34,905 nucleotides of DNA from Ruminococcaceae bacterium UBA1417 (lineage in GTDB: Bacteria > Bacillota > Clostridia > Oscillospirales > Acutalibacteraceae): NCBI GenBank assembly GCA_002305575.1, contig DBPP01000037.1, forward strand, positions 64,924 through 99,828, written 5' to 3'. Of the stretch, positions 25,372 to 32,989 are shown one piece after another. The translations under genes were made by a program, and so were the position numbers. The notes below the pieces were generated by a model. The model did not search any database. It had not been told where the DNA came from and worked only from the letters and a program-made list of their open reading frames with translations. The stretch's first letter is position 1, and the number at the start of each line of letters is the position of its first letter.

Positions 25372-27203
25372 GACGGACGCGCTCCTTTCTGATAATACTT
25401 GCTTTGCACAGCGAACAGCTCGGCGTATTTGCCGCCAAGCCGCATCAGGCTGTCATGGGTGCCTTCCTCGGCGATTTGACCATCACTGAGGAGCAGAATG
25501 CGATCACAGAAGCGCGTGGAAGCCAGACGGTGGGAAATGTAAACCGAAGTTTTCTGGACAGTCATGGCGTTATACCTTTGGTACAGATCGGATTCTGCGA
25601 TCGGGTCAAGCGCCGCCGTCGGCTCATCCAGAATGATAAACGGTGCGTCCTTGTACAAAGCGCGGGCAAGCATTAACCGTTGGGTTTCTCCGCCGGAAAG
25701 CGTGGCGGCGTCTTCATAAACCTCGCGGTTCAGTGTGGTGTCGTAGCCATGTGCCAGAGATTCTACCTTTTCCGTAAGCCCGGCTTTTGCAATGCACGCT
25801 TTGACGCGCACCATGTCAATATCGTCTTCCGTCTGCGCCACATTGGCGGCGACCGTACCGGCCAACACGGAAAAATTCTGAAATACAGCGGAAAAAAGTC
25901 TGTAGTACTGTTGGCGGTTGTATCGACGTATGTCTTCGCCGTTTAGCAATACACGTCCCGCAGTGGGATTTAAAAAACCGCATAGAATCTTGATGAGCGT
26001 GGTTTTACCTGCGCCGTTCAGCCCCACGACGGCAAGCTTTTCTCCGGGCTTGAGCGTGAGGTTGATGTGGTGCAGCGTATCCGTATCCGCGCCCGGATAA
26101 CGGAATGCAACGTTTTCCAGACGGATTTCGTAGGCTTTATTTTTTTCGCAGGCCAGCGGTTCGCCGTCCTCCAATCGAAACGGCTCGGGATATTCCAGAT
26201 ACTCGCGTACCGTGGTGATGTCCAGGCTTTGCTTATGGAGCGTACTCAAAGTCCCCAGCACACCGCTTACCCACGTGGTGAATCCCTCCACGGCGGAGAA
26301 GAAAAGCAAAAATTGTGCGGCGCTGAGCGCTCCGGTGAGGACAAGAGAAATCAAATAGGCGTAGGCAATGCCGTTCCTCAAAAACGCGAGGACCAGATCA
26401 AGGATCCTCGACCAAAAATACACGCGCTCCGCTTTTCTGTGAAAAGCCATATACGCGTCCATCGATTTTTTTGCGAGCGCTTCCAGCCAGGGCCGAAGGC
26501 CAAAAATACGGATATCTTTTGCACCGCTGTAATCGCGGGCGCAGTCGTCGATATAAAACATCCGCTTTGTATATTCCGCTTCTTCTTCGCGGTGGCGGTA
26601 GCCATATCCATTGAGACGGTTGTTGACCAGATAGCCGATGCCCGTGGTCAAAAGGATGACCATCACCAGCAGAGGCTTTACGGAGACAAGCAAAAACGCA
26701 TAGGCGAGGAAGCCGAGAACATTCTGCAGAAGGTTGGTGAGCGTAACCCAGATCGCTTCCGTAGCTTCGTTATTCCCACTGACCGATTCCAGCGCTTTGG
26801 CACCGAGCTTTTGAAATGCTTCTGCGTCCACATTGGGGTAGGAGGTGGTGGCGGCCTTTTTATTCAGCATGGCGAGAATTCCACCTCTTACGGTAATCCG
26901 CCCGAACAGCGTATTTTCATTTGTGTAAGCCAGTGCGGCGGAAATCAGTGCAGAGCCGCCCACAAAAAGGAGAATGGTGCAGAGCAGTTCCGTAATGGAT
27001 GCTTTGCGCTCCACGGCTGATAAAACAGCTGGCGTACTATACAAATTGAATACCTGCAAAGCCACGGTGAGTACAGCGACAATGATGCCGAGAAAGATCA
27101 CTTTCTTTTCTTGTATCTGCCAAGCCAGCCTGATCATGTAGGCAGAGTTCTGCCACATAGTATATTTTGACTTGATTCTTTTTTGCGCCTTTCTGGTTGC
27201 CAC
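25368..27203 (-). CDS. ABC exporter half-transporter (permease-ATPase), subunit 1
   Basis: This 611-residue protein has a membrane domain (about 25-330) and a C-terminal ATPase: Walker A GLNGAGKTT, signature LSGGETQR, Walker B FIILDEPTAALD and H-loop ISHR. The proposed start is GTG 27203, with AAAGGA 11 bases upstream. Both ATPase sites of the pair look intact. It follows the GHKL kinase gene after a strong terminator with only about 36 bases between, so its own promoter is not obvious. The neighbouring two-component genes are likely to control it. Confidence 0.9.
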   Translation of the reverse strand: MATRKAQKRIKSKYTMWQNSAYMIRLAWQIQEKKVIFLGIIVAVLTVALQVFNLYSTPAVLSAVERKASITELLCTILLFVGGSALISAALAYTNENTLFGRITVRGGILAMLNKKAATTSYPNVDAEAFQKLGAKALESVSGNNEATEAIWVTLTNLLQNVLGFLAYAFLLVSVKPLLVMVILLTTGIGYLVNNRLNGYGYRHREEEAEYTKRMFYIDDCARDYSGAKDIRIFGLRPWLEALAKKSMDAYMAFHRKAERVYFWSRILDLVLAFLRNGIAYAYLISLVLTGALSAAQFLLFFSAVEGFTTWVSGVLGTLSTLHKQSLDITTVREYLEYPEPFRLEDGEPLACEKNKAYEIRLENVAFRYPGADTDTLHHINLTLKPGEKLAVVGLNGAGKTTLIKILCGFLNPTAGRVLLNGEDIRRYNRQQYYRLFSAVFQNFSVLAGTVAANVAQTEDDIDMVRVKACIAKAGLTEKVESLAHGYDTTLNREVYEDAATLSGGETQRLMLARALYKDAPFIILDEPTAALDPIAESDLYQRYNAMTVQKTSVYISHRLASTRFCDRILLLSDGQIAEEGTHDSLMRLGGKYAELFAVQSKYYQKGARPS

Positions 27204-27238
27204 AAAACCACCGTCCTTTCGCCTTTGTATCGTACTGC

Positions 27239-27270
27239 AAAAAATCGTCCCCGTGTGTTTTCGGGGACGA
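27239..27270 (-). terminator. Intrinsic terminator after GHKL kinase gene
   Basis: On the minus strand TCGTCCCCG (27270-27262) pairs with CGGGGACGA (27253-27245) and is followed by a T run (27244-27239). It is a strong rho-independent terminator between the kinase and the first ABC gene. Confidence 0.85.
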
Positions 27271-27300
27271 ATTGCGTTTTCCGGGGGATGAATCGCTGCC

Positions 27301-27963
27301 TCATACCTGCGGAATCAATATTTCCGTTGTAAAAGCGCCGTCTTCGCTGTTTCGGCTCAGATAACCGTCCAGACGTTTGACGATGCTGTCGATGCGAATC
27401 AGGCCGAAGCCGTGCCCGTCGCCTTTGGTGGTCTGAAACAAGTTGTTGACTTTTTTCATCTTTCCGGTCTTGGTGAAGTTTGTAAACGAAATGTACAGCT
27501 GAGTGTTTTTCATATCCATGTATACCCGTATCATGCGTTCGTTTTCCGGTAGGGGAAGGCTGGCTTCGATTGCATTGTCAAACAGGTTGCCCAGGATTAC
27601 ACACAAATCCAGTTCGCTCATTTTCAGCTTTACGGGAATATGCGCGTCCACCTTTACGGGGATATGCCTGGAGCGGGCGAGGGAGATTTTGCTGTTCAGA
27701 ATCGCGTCGGCCATGGCGTTGCCGGTCTTCACAACCATATCTACGGCGGCGAGTTCCGTGTCGAGTTTTTCCAGATAATCCTGAATCGCTTCCAGATTGC
27801 CGTTGTGTGCAAAGACCTTCAGCGTTTGAATGTGATTGCGATAATCATGCCGCCAGCCACGCATTTGCTGATACATGGTTTCCACTTCCTGATAATGCGT
27901 ATCGATCAGCTCCCGCTGATAAGCGGCAATTTGCCGGTCAATATGTCTTGAAAATATAGACAT
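27301..27963 (-). CDS. GHKL-domain sensor histidine kinase without membrane domain
   Basis: This 220-residue protein has an N-terminal helix, H-box WRHDYRNHIQTL with the phospho-accepting His at about 39, N-box NLFDNAIEA (126-134) and G-box GHGFGL (183-188). These belong to the AgrC/CitA-like GHKL kinases. Members with sensing functions usually carry five to seven membrane helices in front; here the protein starts at the dimerisation helix. AAGGAG six bases before ATG 27963 supports a genuine short form. It lies directly after its LytTR partner. The input signal must come from another protein or a cytoplasmic ligand. Confidence 0.9.
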   Translation of the reverse strand: MSIFSRHIDRQIAAYQRELIDTHYQEVETMYQQMRGWRHDYRNHIQTLKVFAHNGNLEAIQDYLEKLDTELAAVDMVVKTGNAMADAILNSKISLARSRHIPVKVDAHIPVKLKMSELDLCVILGNLFDNAIEASLPLPENERMIRVYMDMKNTQLYISFTNFTKTGKMKKVNNLFQTTKGDGHGFGLIRIDSIVKRLDGYLSRNSEDGAFTTEILIPQV

Positions 27964-27973
27964 TCTGGACTCC

Positions 27974-28672
27974 TTATGTGTTTTCAATGATCGCGCGATT
28001 CAGCGGTTCGTAAGCGCCTCTTGGCAGGGGGAGCGCCGTTCCATCCGATAAATAGACGTTTGCTCTGGTTACGCGACGGATGTATTGCAGGTTGAGAATC
28101 ATACCGCGCCCCACACGATGAAAGCGTTCATCCAGTAGCGCTTCAAATTCTCCCAATGTTCGCTTTACCGTATAGTCCATTTTTCCGTGGATGGTTACAT
28201 AATTCTGGTGTACATCCAGATACTTGATTTCATGCAAGGGGATACGTGCCATTTCGCCGGAAAGCAGGAGGTTTAGGCAACGCTCATTTTGAATGTGTTT
28301 TTCACAGGCCCGGTTCAGCGCGGAGAACAGTTTGTCCGCTTTTACGGGCTTCATCAAATAGTGAAGCGCCGCTACCTCGTACCCTTCCGCAATATAATCG
28401 GCGTAGCCTGTGACAAAGATAATCTGGATGGTGTCGTTTTCGCGACGCAGCTGCCGTGCCATTGTCACGCCATCCATCTCGGCCATTTCGATGTCGAGAA
28501 GCAGAATGTCGTAGGTTTTATCCTCTGCATAGTGGAAGAGAAAGGATTCCGCAGAATGGAATGCTTCGATATGGACGAGAATGTCCTGTTGTTTTGCCCA
28601 CGATTTTAACAGATCCAACAGGAATTGGCAATCGACATGATTATCATCGCAAATGGCTATGTGTAGTTTCAT
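27974..28672 (-). CDS. LytTR family response regulator (AgrA-like)
   Basis: This 232-residue protein has a receiver domain (AICDDN acidic pocket, phospho-acceptor Asp60 in DILLLDIEM, the Lys in YLMKPV) and a C-terminal LytTR DNA-binding domain (about 135-232, with IKYLDVHQNYVTIHG and RVGRGMILNLQYI). LytTR regulators of the AgrA type control exported peptides, transporters or virulence. Start 28672 is chosen because an upstream ATG at 28702 overlaps the promoter -10. It is paired with the GHKL kinase just downstream, next to the ABC exporter genes. Confidence 0.92.
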   Translation of the reverse strand: MKLHIAICDDNHVDCQFLLDLLKSWAKQQDILVHIEAFHSAESFLFHYAEDKTYDILLLDIEMAEMDGVTMARQLRRENDTIQIIFVTGYADYIAEGYEVAALHYLMKPVKADKLFSALNRACEKHIQNERCLNLLLSGEMARIPLHEIKYLDVHQNYVTIHGKMDYTVKRTLGEFEALLDERFHRVGRGMILNLQYIRRVTRANVYLSDGTALPLPRGAYEPLNRAIIENT

Positions 28673-28700
28673 ACCGTTCAGATCCTTCGTTTGATATTTC

Positions 28701-28729
28701 ATTTTATCACGTTTTTAGCACCAATTCAA
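28701..28729 (-). promoter_or_regulatory. Promoter of LytTR/GHKL operon
   Basis: On the minus strand TTGAAT (28729-28724), a 17-bp spacer and TAAAAT (28706-28701), placed about 30 bases before the LytTR ATG at 28672. Confidence 0.7.
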
Positions 28730-29073
28730 CGCATAGTCGATGGATCCGTTTTTGTTTTTCTTCCTGCATACAGCGCGTCTGGGCAGGACAGATGCATAAC
28801 GCAGTATTCCATGGCGTTGGGTGGCCGGGCAAAGGCAATCGGTCTGGCTGCCGATGGGGCGTCTCGGCGCCGGTATCGTCCGTTGCATGTGCCTTCCTTG
28901 CGGCGAAGTCGATGAAACCGGTGCTAACCGGCGGCGCCCTGCAGCCGTGCCCGGTCGGGATGGCCGGTACATGGGCGGCTGTTGCCGGTTTTGTTGCCGA
29001 TCGTTTTTTCGCGCATAAAAGCTTGCGGGCCATCAACAATATAATCGTATCCCGCGGGAAACAGGAGGAGAGA
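28730..29073. other. Intergenic stretch, possibly a decayed gene
   Basis: No intact gene. A plus-strand frame from about 28800 reads VSSVACAFLAAKSMKPVLTG and GMAGTWAAVAGFVADRFFAH, which looks more like a real, hydrophobic protein end than random translation. It has no start of its own and I cannot name a family. AGGAGG at 29063-29068 precedes the first copy of the tandem repeat. Confidence 0.35.
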
Positions 29074-29267
29074 AAATTGGTATTGAGTGCTGCGCCGATC
29101 AATGTTAAAATAAAAACGATACAATTTATTGTGTCGATTTGTCCTTTTAAAAAATAGACCAATCCATGGAGAGATATTTGAAATGAAATTGATATTGAGC
29201 GATAGGCCTCTAAATGTTAAAATCAAAAGCGACGCGATTCCATGCGTCGACCTGTCTTCCTTAAAAA
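29074..29267 (+). repeat. Imperfect tandem duplication of a gene 5' end
   Basis: Copy 1 (about 29074-29165) and copy 2 (about 29186-29267) share AAATTG-TATTGAG, AATGTTAAAAT and AAAATAG-CCAAT in the same order, offset 112 bases and shifting to 103 after an indel. Copy 2 is the start of the flavodoxin-fold gene (LILSDRPLNVKIK). Copy 1 encodes LVLSAAPINVKIK, then diverges and stops at TAG 29155-29157 after 26 codons. Copy 1 has a strong AGGAGG eight bases before a TTG at 29077. Confidence 0.75.
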
Positions 29268-29695
29268 TAGCCAATTGTATGGGGTGTTTTGGTTGCTGGG
29301 TAAAAACGCCGGGAAAATGCGTGATCCGCGATGATGCGGTAAAAATCTATCCGCTGATTGCCAAAAGCGATGCGGTCCTCTATGTCAGCCGCATTCGATA
29401 TGGCGGATATGATACCCCGATGAAAACCATGCTCGAACGTGCAATTCCCGTGCAGCAAGCCTTTATACGGCTTTTCCACGGAGAAACACACCATATTCAA
29501 CGTGCTGTGACGCCCAAAAAGGCGACAATACTGGTTTATAACCAGGTCAGCGATGAAGAAAAAGAAGTGTTTCAGTCGCTCGTGGCCAGAAATGCACACA
29601 ACATGTGTTTTGCGTCTTATCGGGTTGTGTTCACTACGGAAGCGCAATTGGAAAATGTTGTAGCGAATGAGGTGAAAAAATGGGAAGCATCCTGA
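29183..29695 (+). CDS. Flavodoxin-fold NAD(P)H oxidoreductase, Cys-rich
   Basis: This 170-residue protein is a divergent member of the NADPH-dependent FMN reductase/iron-sulfur flavoprotein group. It has NCMGCFGCWVKTPGKCVIRDD (about 31-51) with four Cys able to hold an iron-sulfur cluster, and YVSRIRYGGYDTPMKTMLER in place of the usual SPVYYG loop. The FMN loop normally reading NGSPR is replaced by LSDRP, so flavin binding may be altered. GGAG precedes ATG 29183. It overlaps the next flavodoxin-fold gene by 16 bases. The partner and substrate are unknown. Confidence 0.82.
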   Translation: MKLILSDRPLNVKIKSDAIPCVDLSSLKIANCMGCFGCWVKTPGKCVIRDDAVKIYPLIAKSDAVLYVSRIRYGGYDTPMKTMLERAIPVQQAFIRLFHGETHHIQRAVTPKKATILVYNQVSDEEKEVFQSLVARNAHNMCFASYRVVFTTEAQLENVVANEVKKWEAS

Positions 29696-30285
29696 TTTTG
29701 AATGGCAGCCCCCGGGCGCCGCGATCCAATTCCAAGCGATACGCGGCATTGTTTTCGGAAAACTGCAAGGCCAGAACCGCGTATTTTAACATATCCTCGA
29801 AAAACCATGTTGAGCTTTGCAGCAAGCTGGAGGAGTTCTCCGATTTACTGCTTGTATTTCCTTTGTATGCCGATGGCATCCCGGTCACACTGTTGAATTT
29901 TTTGAAAACGCTCGAACAGAATCCCCCTGCGAACAAGCCAAACGTATCGGTACTCGTCAATTGCGGCTTTTTAGAATCCCGTCAAAACGATGTGGCGGTG
30001 CGAATGATCGGGCTGTTTTGCAGGCAGAATGGATATCGGTTCGGTTCGGTTTTAAAAATTGGAAGCGGAGAAGCCATATTGGATACGCCCTTTCGTTTGC
30101 TGGTTCTCTGGAAAATTAAAAAACTGGCGGCGTCTATTCAAAGCGCAAAGTATTGCACGCTGCAAACGACCATGCCGCTTTCCAAGAAAATGTTTCTCAA
30201 AGCTTCCACAGCCTATTGGACAAATTTCGGTAAACGAAATGGAATCACAAAAGAGCAGATGGAAACCATGCAAATCGAGAAATGA
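29680..30285 (+). CDS. Flavodoxin-fold NAD(P)H-dependent oxidoreductase
   Basis: This 201-residue protein begins SILILNGSPRAPRSNS, the FMN phosphate-binding loop of the NADPH-dependent FMN reductase family, and then FSDLLLVFPLYADGIPVTLLNFL. There is no cysteine cluster. It starts inside the preceding gene, so the two are translationally coupled and could form a complex: the first carries the cysteines and this one an intact flavin loop. Confidence 0.85.
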   Translation: MGSILILNGSPRAPRSNSKRYAALFSENCKARTAYFNISSKNHVELCSKLEEFSDLLLVFPLYADGIPVTLLNFLKTLEQNPPANKPNVSVLVNCGFLESRQNDVAVRMIGLFCRQNGYRFGSVLKIGSGEAILDTPFRLLVLWKIKKLAASIQSAKYCTLQTTMPLSKKMFLKASTAYWTNFGKRNGITKEQMETMQIEK

Positions 30286-30381
30286 TCGGCAAAGCGCCTT
30301 AGTGCGGACATTCGATGGGAAGCGGCCCATCCGGCGAGCCTATTCGGCGAAGTGATGCAGGGAAACGATTGGGAGACGGCC

Positions 30382-30867
30382 ATGGCCAAAGCAATTTTGA
30401 TTTGTGGGAAAATATGTAGCGGGAAAACGACCTACGCGCGGCGGATCCAGGCGGAGCGCTGCGCCGTCCTGCTTTCTGTGGATGAGATCATGCTGGCGCT
30501 GTTCGGCCAGCATAGCGGGGAAAAACACGACGTTTATGGGAGAGGCATAAAGCGCTATCTGCTTCAAAAATCTCTGGAGTTTCTCGAAGTTGGGGTAGAT
30601 GTGGTGCTTGACTGGGGGTTCTGGTCAAAAGCGGAACGGCGCTGTACCCGAGCCTTCTATGCCGCCCGGCAGATTCCGTGCGTGTTTCACTATCTGGACG
30701 TCCCTGCGTCCATTTGGGCTGAGCGGCTGCAAAAGAGGAATACGGCCGTCCTGCAGGACGGGGCTTTTGGCTATGTAGTCGATGCGCCGCTTGCAGCCAA
30801 ATTTCAGGCGTGCTTTGAGGCGCCGGAGAGGGAAGAAATCGACGTGTGGGTGACGGAGTCCGAATGA
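30382..30867 (+). CDS. P-loop kinase-like AAA family protein
   Basis: This 161-residue protein begins MAKAILICGKICSGKTTYAR with a Walker A motif at about 9-16. Then come SVDEIML (a DxD/E site often binding Mg or substrate), DVVLDWGFWSKAERR and FHYLDVPASIWAERL. This is the layout of zeta-toxin/chloramphenicol-phosphotransferase-like small kinases (COG0645 type) that phosphorylate a small molecule. The substrate is unknown. GGGAG before ATG 30382 decides the start; an upstream ATG at 30352 is less likely. It follows the flavodoxin pair by about 95 bases. Confidence 0.82.
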   Translation: MAKAILICGKICSGKTTYARRIQAERCAVLLSVDEIMLALFGQHSGEKHDVYGRGIKRYLLQKSLEFLEVGVDVVLDWGFWSKAERRCTRAFYAARQIPCVFHYLDVPASIWAERLQKRNTAVLQDGAFGYVVDAPLAAKFQACFEAPEREEIDVWVTESE

Positions 30868-30971
30868 CGAAGTGGACAGCCGCTGCGTGGCTTCAGCGGG
30901 CCTGGAGCCGCAACGCGGCTGAGATTTCCGGCGGGCTGTTTTCAAAAGTTGTGCGTTTGGGCAGAAAAAAC

Positions 30972-31032
30972 TTGACTTTTTCGGAGAGATGACATATAAT
31001 ATACCCGTAAGTTAGTTTAAACTAACTTACGG
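30972..31032 (+). promoter_or_regulatory. Promoter with perfect 28-bp palindromic operator
   Basis: TTGACT (30972-30977), a 17-bp spacer and TATAAT (30995-31000). A perfect 28-bp palindrome covers 31005-31032 (left half CCGTAAGTTAGTTT), exactly over the predicted transcription start. A repressor bound there would block transcription. A weaker related dyad, TTAGTCGAAACTAA, lies at 31119-31132 before the ribosome binding site. The operon it drives (DUF3793 and flavodoxin) suggests iron-responsive control by a DtxR- or Fur-like protein; this is inference. Confidence 0.85.
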
Positions 31033-31118
31033 CAAAACAGATGCATGGCGATCAACCGATGCAGTTCGCAGCCGTTGGCGTTTTGCCTATGCGATCATGC
31101 ACTGTTTTACTTGTTGGT

Positions 31119-31132
31119 TAGTCGAAACTAAT
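31119..31132. promoter_or_regulatory. Second operator-like dyad, TTAGTCGAAACTAA
   Basis: It shares TTAGT and AAACTAA with the centre of the 28-bp palindrome upstream, about 100 bases away, and lies 30 bases before the DUF3793 start. Two sites could allow looping or cooperative repression. Confidence 0.6.
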
Positions 31133-31161
31133 CAAAATTGAAACCGATGGAGGAAACGGTT

Positions 31162-31713
31162 ATGTTCGAAGAAATGCTGGTCCGCCACGGTTCGCCGACT
31201 TTGGCAGGCATTAAGACCGGAAGTCTGTTTTCTTGCGCCTGTCCGTGCAGGCTGCGGCTTATGACGGAGATCCGTCAAATCAACCGAAAGTTGGTGCCGA
31301 AGGGACTGCGCTTGCTGCCGCTTCGCGTGGAGAACGGGCGCGCATTGATTTATCTGTACCGGCCCAATGCGCTGGCCTGCGATTTTATGCATCACCTGAC
31401 CCGCTCCATCTTGGAGGGAAACGGCTATGTGCCGGACCGATGCAACCAATGTGTGGTGCACTTGATGCGGAGAATCCAATCGAACGGGGACTTCCCGCAT
31501 GAAATCGGGTTGTTCTTGGGGTATCCGCCGGAGGATGTTCTGGGATTTGTGCAGAATCGAGCGGGAAAGTACAAATGCGTCGGTTGCTGGAAGGTGTACG
31601 GCGATGTCGCGGCGGCACAATGTGTCTTTCAAAGATATGCCGCGTGTACCCGAGCGTACCGGCAGCAGTGGGACCAAGGGAAATCCATCGAACGGCTGAT
31701 CGTAACCGGTTGA
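31162..31713 (+). CDS. DUF3793 family protein
   Basis: This 183-residue protein has the cysteine pairs of the DUF3793 family: SCACPCRLRL at the N-terminus, RCNQCVVHLMRRI in the middle, and YKCVGCWKVYGDVAAA near the end. The family is found in anaerobic Firmicutes, often next to a flavodoxin or ferrous iron genes, and is of unknown function; the Cys pattern suggests metal or iron-sulfur binding. ATG 31162 is chosen because GGAGG lies eight bases before it; ATG 31147 and a TTG further upstream overlap that site. The flavodoxin gene follows 42 bases later. Confidence 0.88.
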   Translation: MFEEMLVRHGSPTLAGIKTGSLFSCACPCRLRLMTEIRQINRKLVPKGLRLLPLRVENGRALIYLYRPNALACDFMHHLTRSILEGNGYVPDRCNQCVVHLMRRIQSNGDFPHEIGLFLGYPPEDVLGFVQNRAGKYKCVGCWKVYGDVAAAQCVFQRYAACTRAYRQQWDQGKSIERLIVTG

Positions 31714-31755
31714 TGTTTCTGAATGAAATCATTTGAGAAAGGTTGGAATACAAAG

Positions 31756-32178
31756 ATGAGCAAAGTTGCAGTGGTGTATTGGAGTGGAACGGGCAATACG
31801 GAAGCGATGGCCGCGGCCGTGGCGGATGGCGCCAGAGAGAAAGGCGCCGAGGTGTCGATGCTCTCCGCCGTTGGTTTCGGTGCAGATCAGGTCGACGCCT
31901 TCGATGCCATCGCTTTCGGCTGCCCCTCCATGGGTGCGGAGCAGTTGGAAGAAGGGGAGTTCGAGCCGATGTTTACCGATTGCGAAAGTAAGCTGCACGG
32001 CAAGAAAATTGCCCTGTTCGGCTCCTATGGCTGGGGCGACGGCCAGTGGATGCGCGATTGGGAGTCGCGCTGCGGTGCGATCGGTGCAATTCTCGCCTGC
32101 GAAAGCGTGATCTGCAACGAGGCGCCGGACGATGAAGCGCTGCGCGCGTGCCATGCTTTGGGGGCCGCGTTGGCCTGA
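31756..32178 (+). CDS. Flavodoxin (short chain)
   Basis: This 140-residue protein has VVYWSGTGNTEAMA, the FMN phosphate loop, CPSMGAEQLEEGEFEP with the 50s loop, and FGSYGWGDGQWMRDWESRC with the 90s loop Tyr and Trp. Flavodoxins replace ferredoxin as low-potential electron carriers when iron is scarce. Co-transcription with DUF3793 from a palindrome-controlled promoter fits an iron-starvation role. Confidence 0.94.
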   Translation: MSKVAVVYWSGTGNTEAMAAAVADGAREKGAEVSMLSAVGFGADQVDAFDAIAFGCPSMGAEQLEEGEFEPMFTDCESKLHGKKIALFGSYGWGDGQWMRDWESRCGAIGAILACESVICNEAPDDEALRACHALGAALA

Positions 32179-32224
32179 GCATCGGCCGCACCAGCGTTTG
32201 TGTTTGCCGGTTTGCCTGAACAGC

Positions 32225-32258
32225 AAGCCCCGACTGTACTGTGCGTACAATCGGGGCT
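32225..32258. terminator. Bidirectional terminator-like hairpin
   Basis: AAGCCCCGACTGTAC (32225-32239) pairs with GTACAATCGGGGCTT (32244-32258) with one mismatch. It lies between the convergent flavodoxin and HAD genes. The T runs are short. Confidence 0.65.
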
Positions 32259-32307
32259 TATTGCGTATTTGAGAAAAAAGAAAAAGTGGGATATACCGGG
32301 TTTTCGC

Positions 32308-32985
32308 TCAAATCCCCAAAATGGCTGCTTGGATGACATCAGGCAACCGTCGCTCGGGATTTTGACCATCAGGCAGGATACGGAAGAAACGACAGCCTGC
32401 ACGCATCGCTGTTTGATGGTCCTTGTCTTCGTCGCCGATGAAGACAAGGGTATGTGGATCGACGGAAAAGCACGCGGCAATTTGCAAAAGACCGGCTGGG
32501 TTCGGCTTGCGATACCCACAGGTGCCGGTGGAAACATAGCGGTCTATGTGGGGCAGGAGCGGGGCAATATCCCGGCGAAACAGCGCATCCGGCATACCGG
32601 ATGGAAGATCCGTCAGCACAGCGGTTTTGTGCCCGAGCGCTTTCAGCCGCCGCAGCGTTGGAACCGCAAGCGGATCGATTTTCGGCTGAAGATGGAGCCC
32701 TTGAAAGAAAACGACCGCTGCGGCTTCAGGGTCGACGGAAATTTTCCAGTGTGATAAGCATAAAGAAAAGATTTTTGCCGGCGGGTATTCTTGCTCCCGT
32801 CCGGTAACGCGCGGGTTAAGCGCCGTAAGCCGCGCAACAGATTCCTGTAAATCCGCCGTGCTGCATGCTGGGTAAAAGGCGTCAGCTACGGCGCGAAAGC
32901 CGTCGGGATAAAAAACGGACCAGGTGGGCGGCATATTGGCGTATTCCATCAAAGTCCCACCGAGGTCGAATACAAAAACGGCCAT
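32308..32985 (-). CDS. HAD superfamily hydrolase
   Basis: This 225-residue Rossmann-fold hydrolase has motif I VFVFDLGGTLMEY, motif II VLTDLPSG, Lys in YRKPNPAG (motif III) and IGDEDKDHQTA (motif IV), with a helical cap between. The nucleophile Asp6 is present but the second Asp of the usual DxD is Gly8, as in some family members, so phosphatase activity is uncertain. It begins five bases after the RodA stop (AAGG nine bases before its ATG), so the two genes are co-transcribed. The substrate is unknown. Confidence 0.87.
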   Translation of the reverse strand: MAVFVFDLGGTLMEYANMPPTWSVFYPDGFRAVADAFYPACSTADLQESVARLTALNPRVTGREQEYPPAKIFSLCLSHWKISVDPEAAAVVFFQGLHLQPKIDPLAVPTLRRLKALGHKTAVLTDLPSGMPDALFRRDIAPLLPHIDRYVSTGTCGYRKPNPAGLLQIAACFSVDPHTLVFIGDEDKDHQTAMRAGCRFFRILPDGQNPERRLPDVIQAAILGI

Positions 32986-32989
32986 CCCT

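Noticed and set aside
26067..27020. Open frame of about 317 codons on the plus strand
   Set aside because: It is antisense to the ABC exporter subunit 1 and has no independent support.
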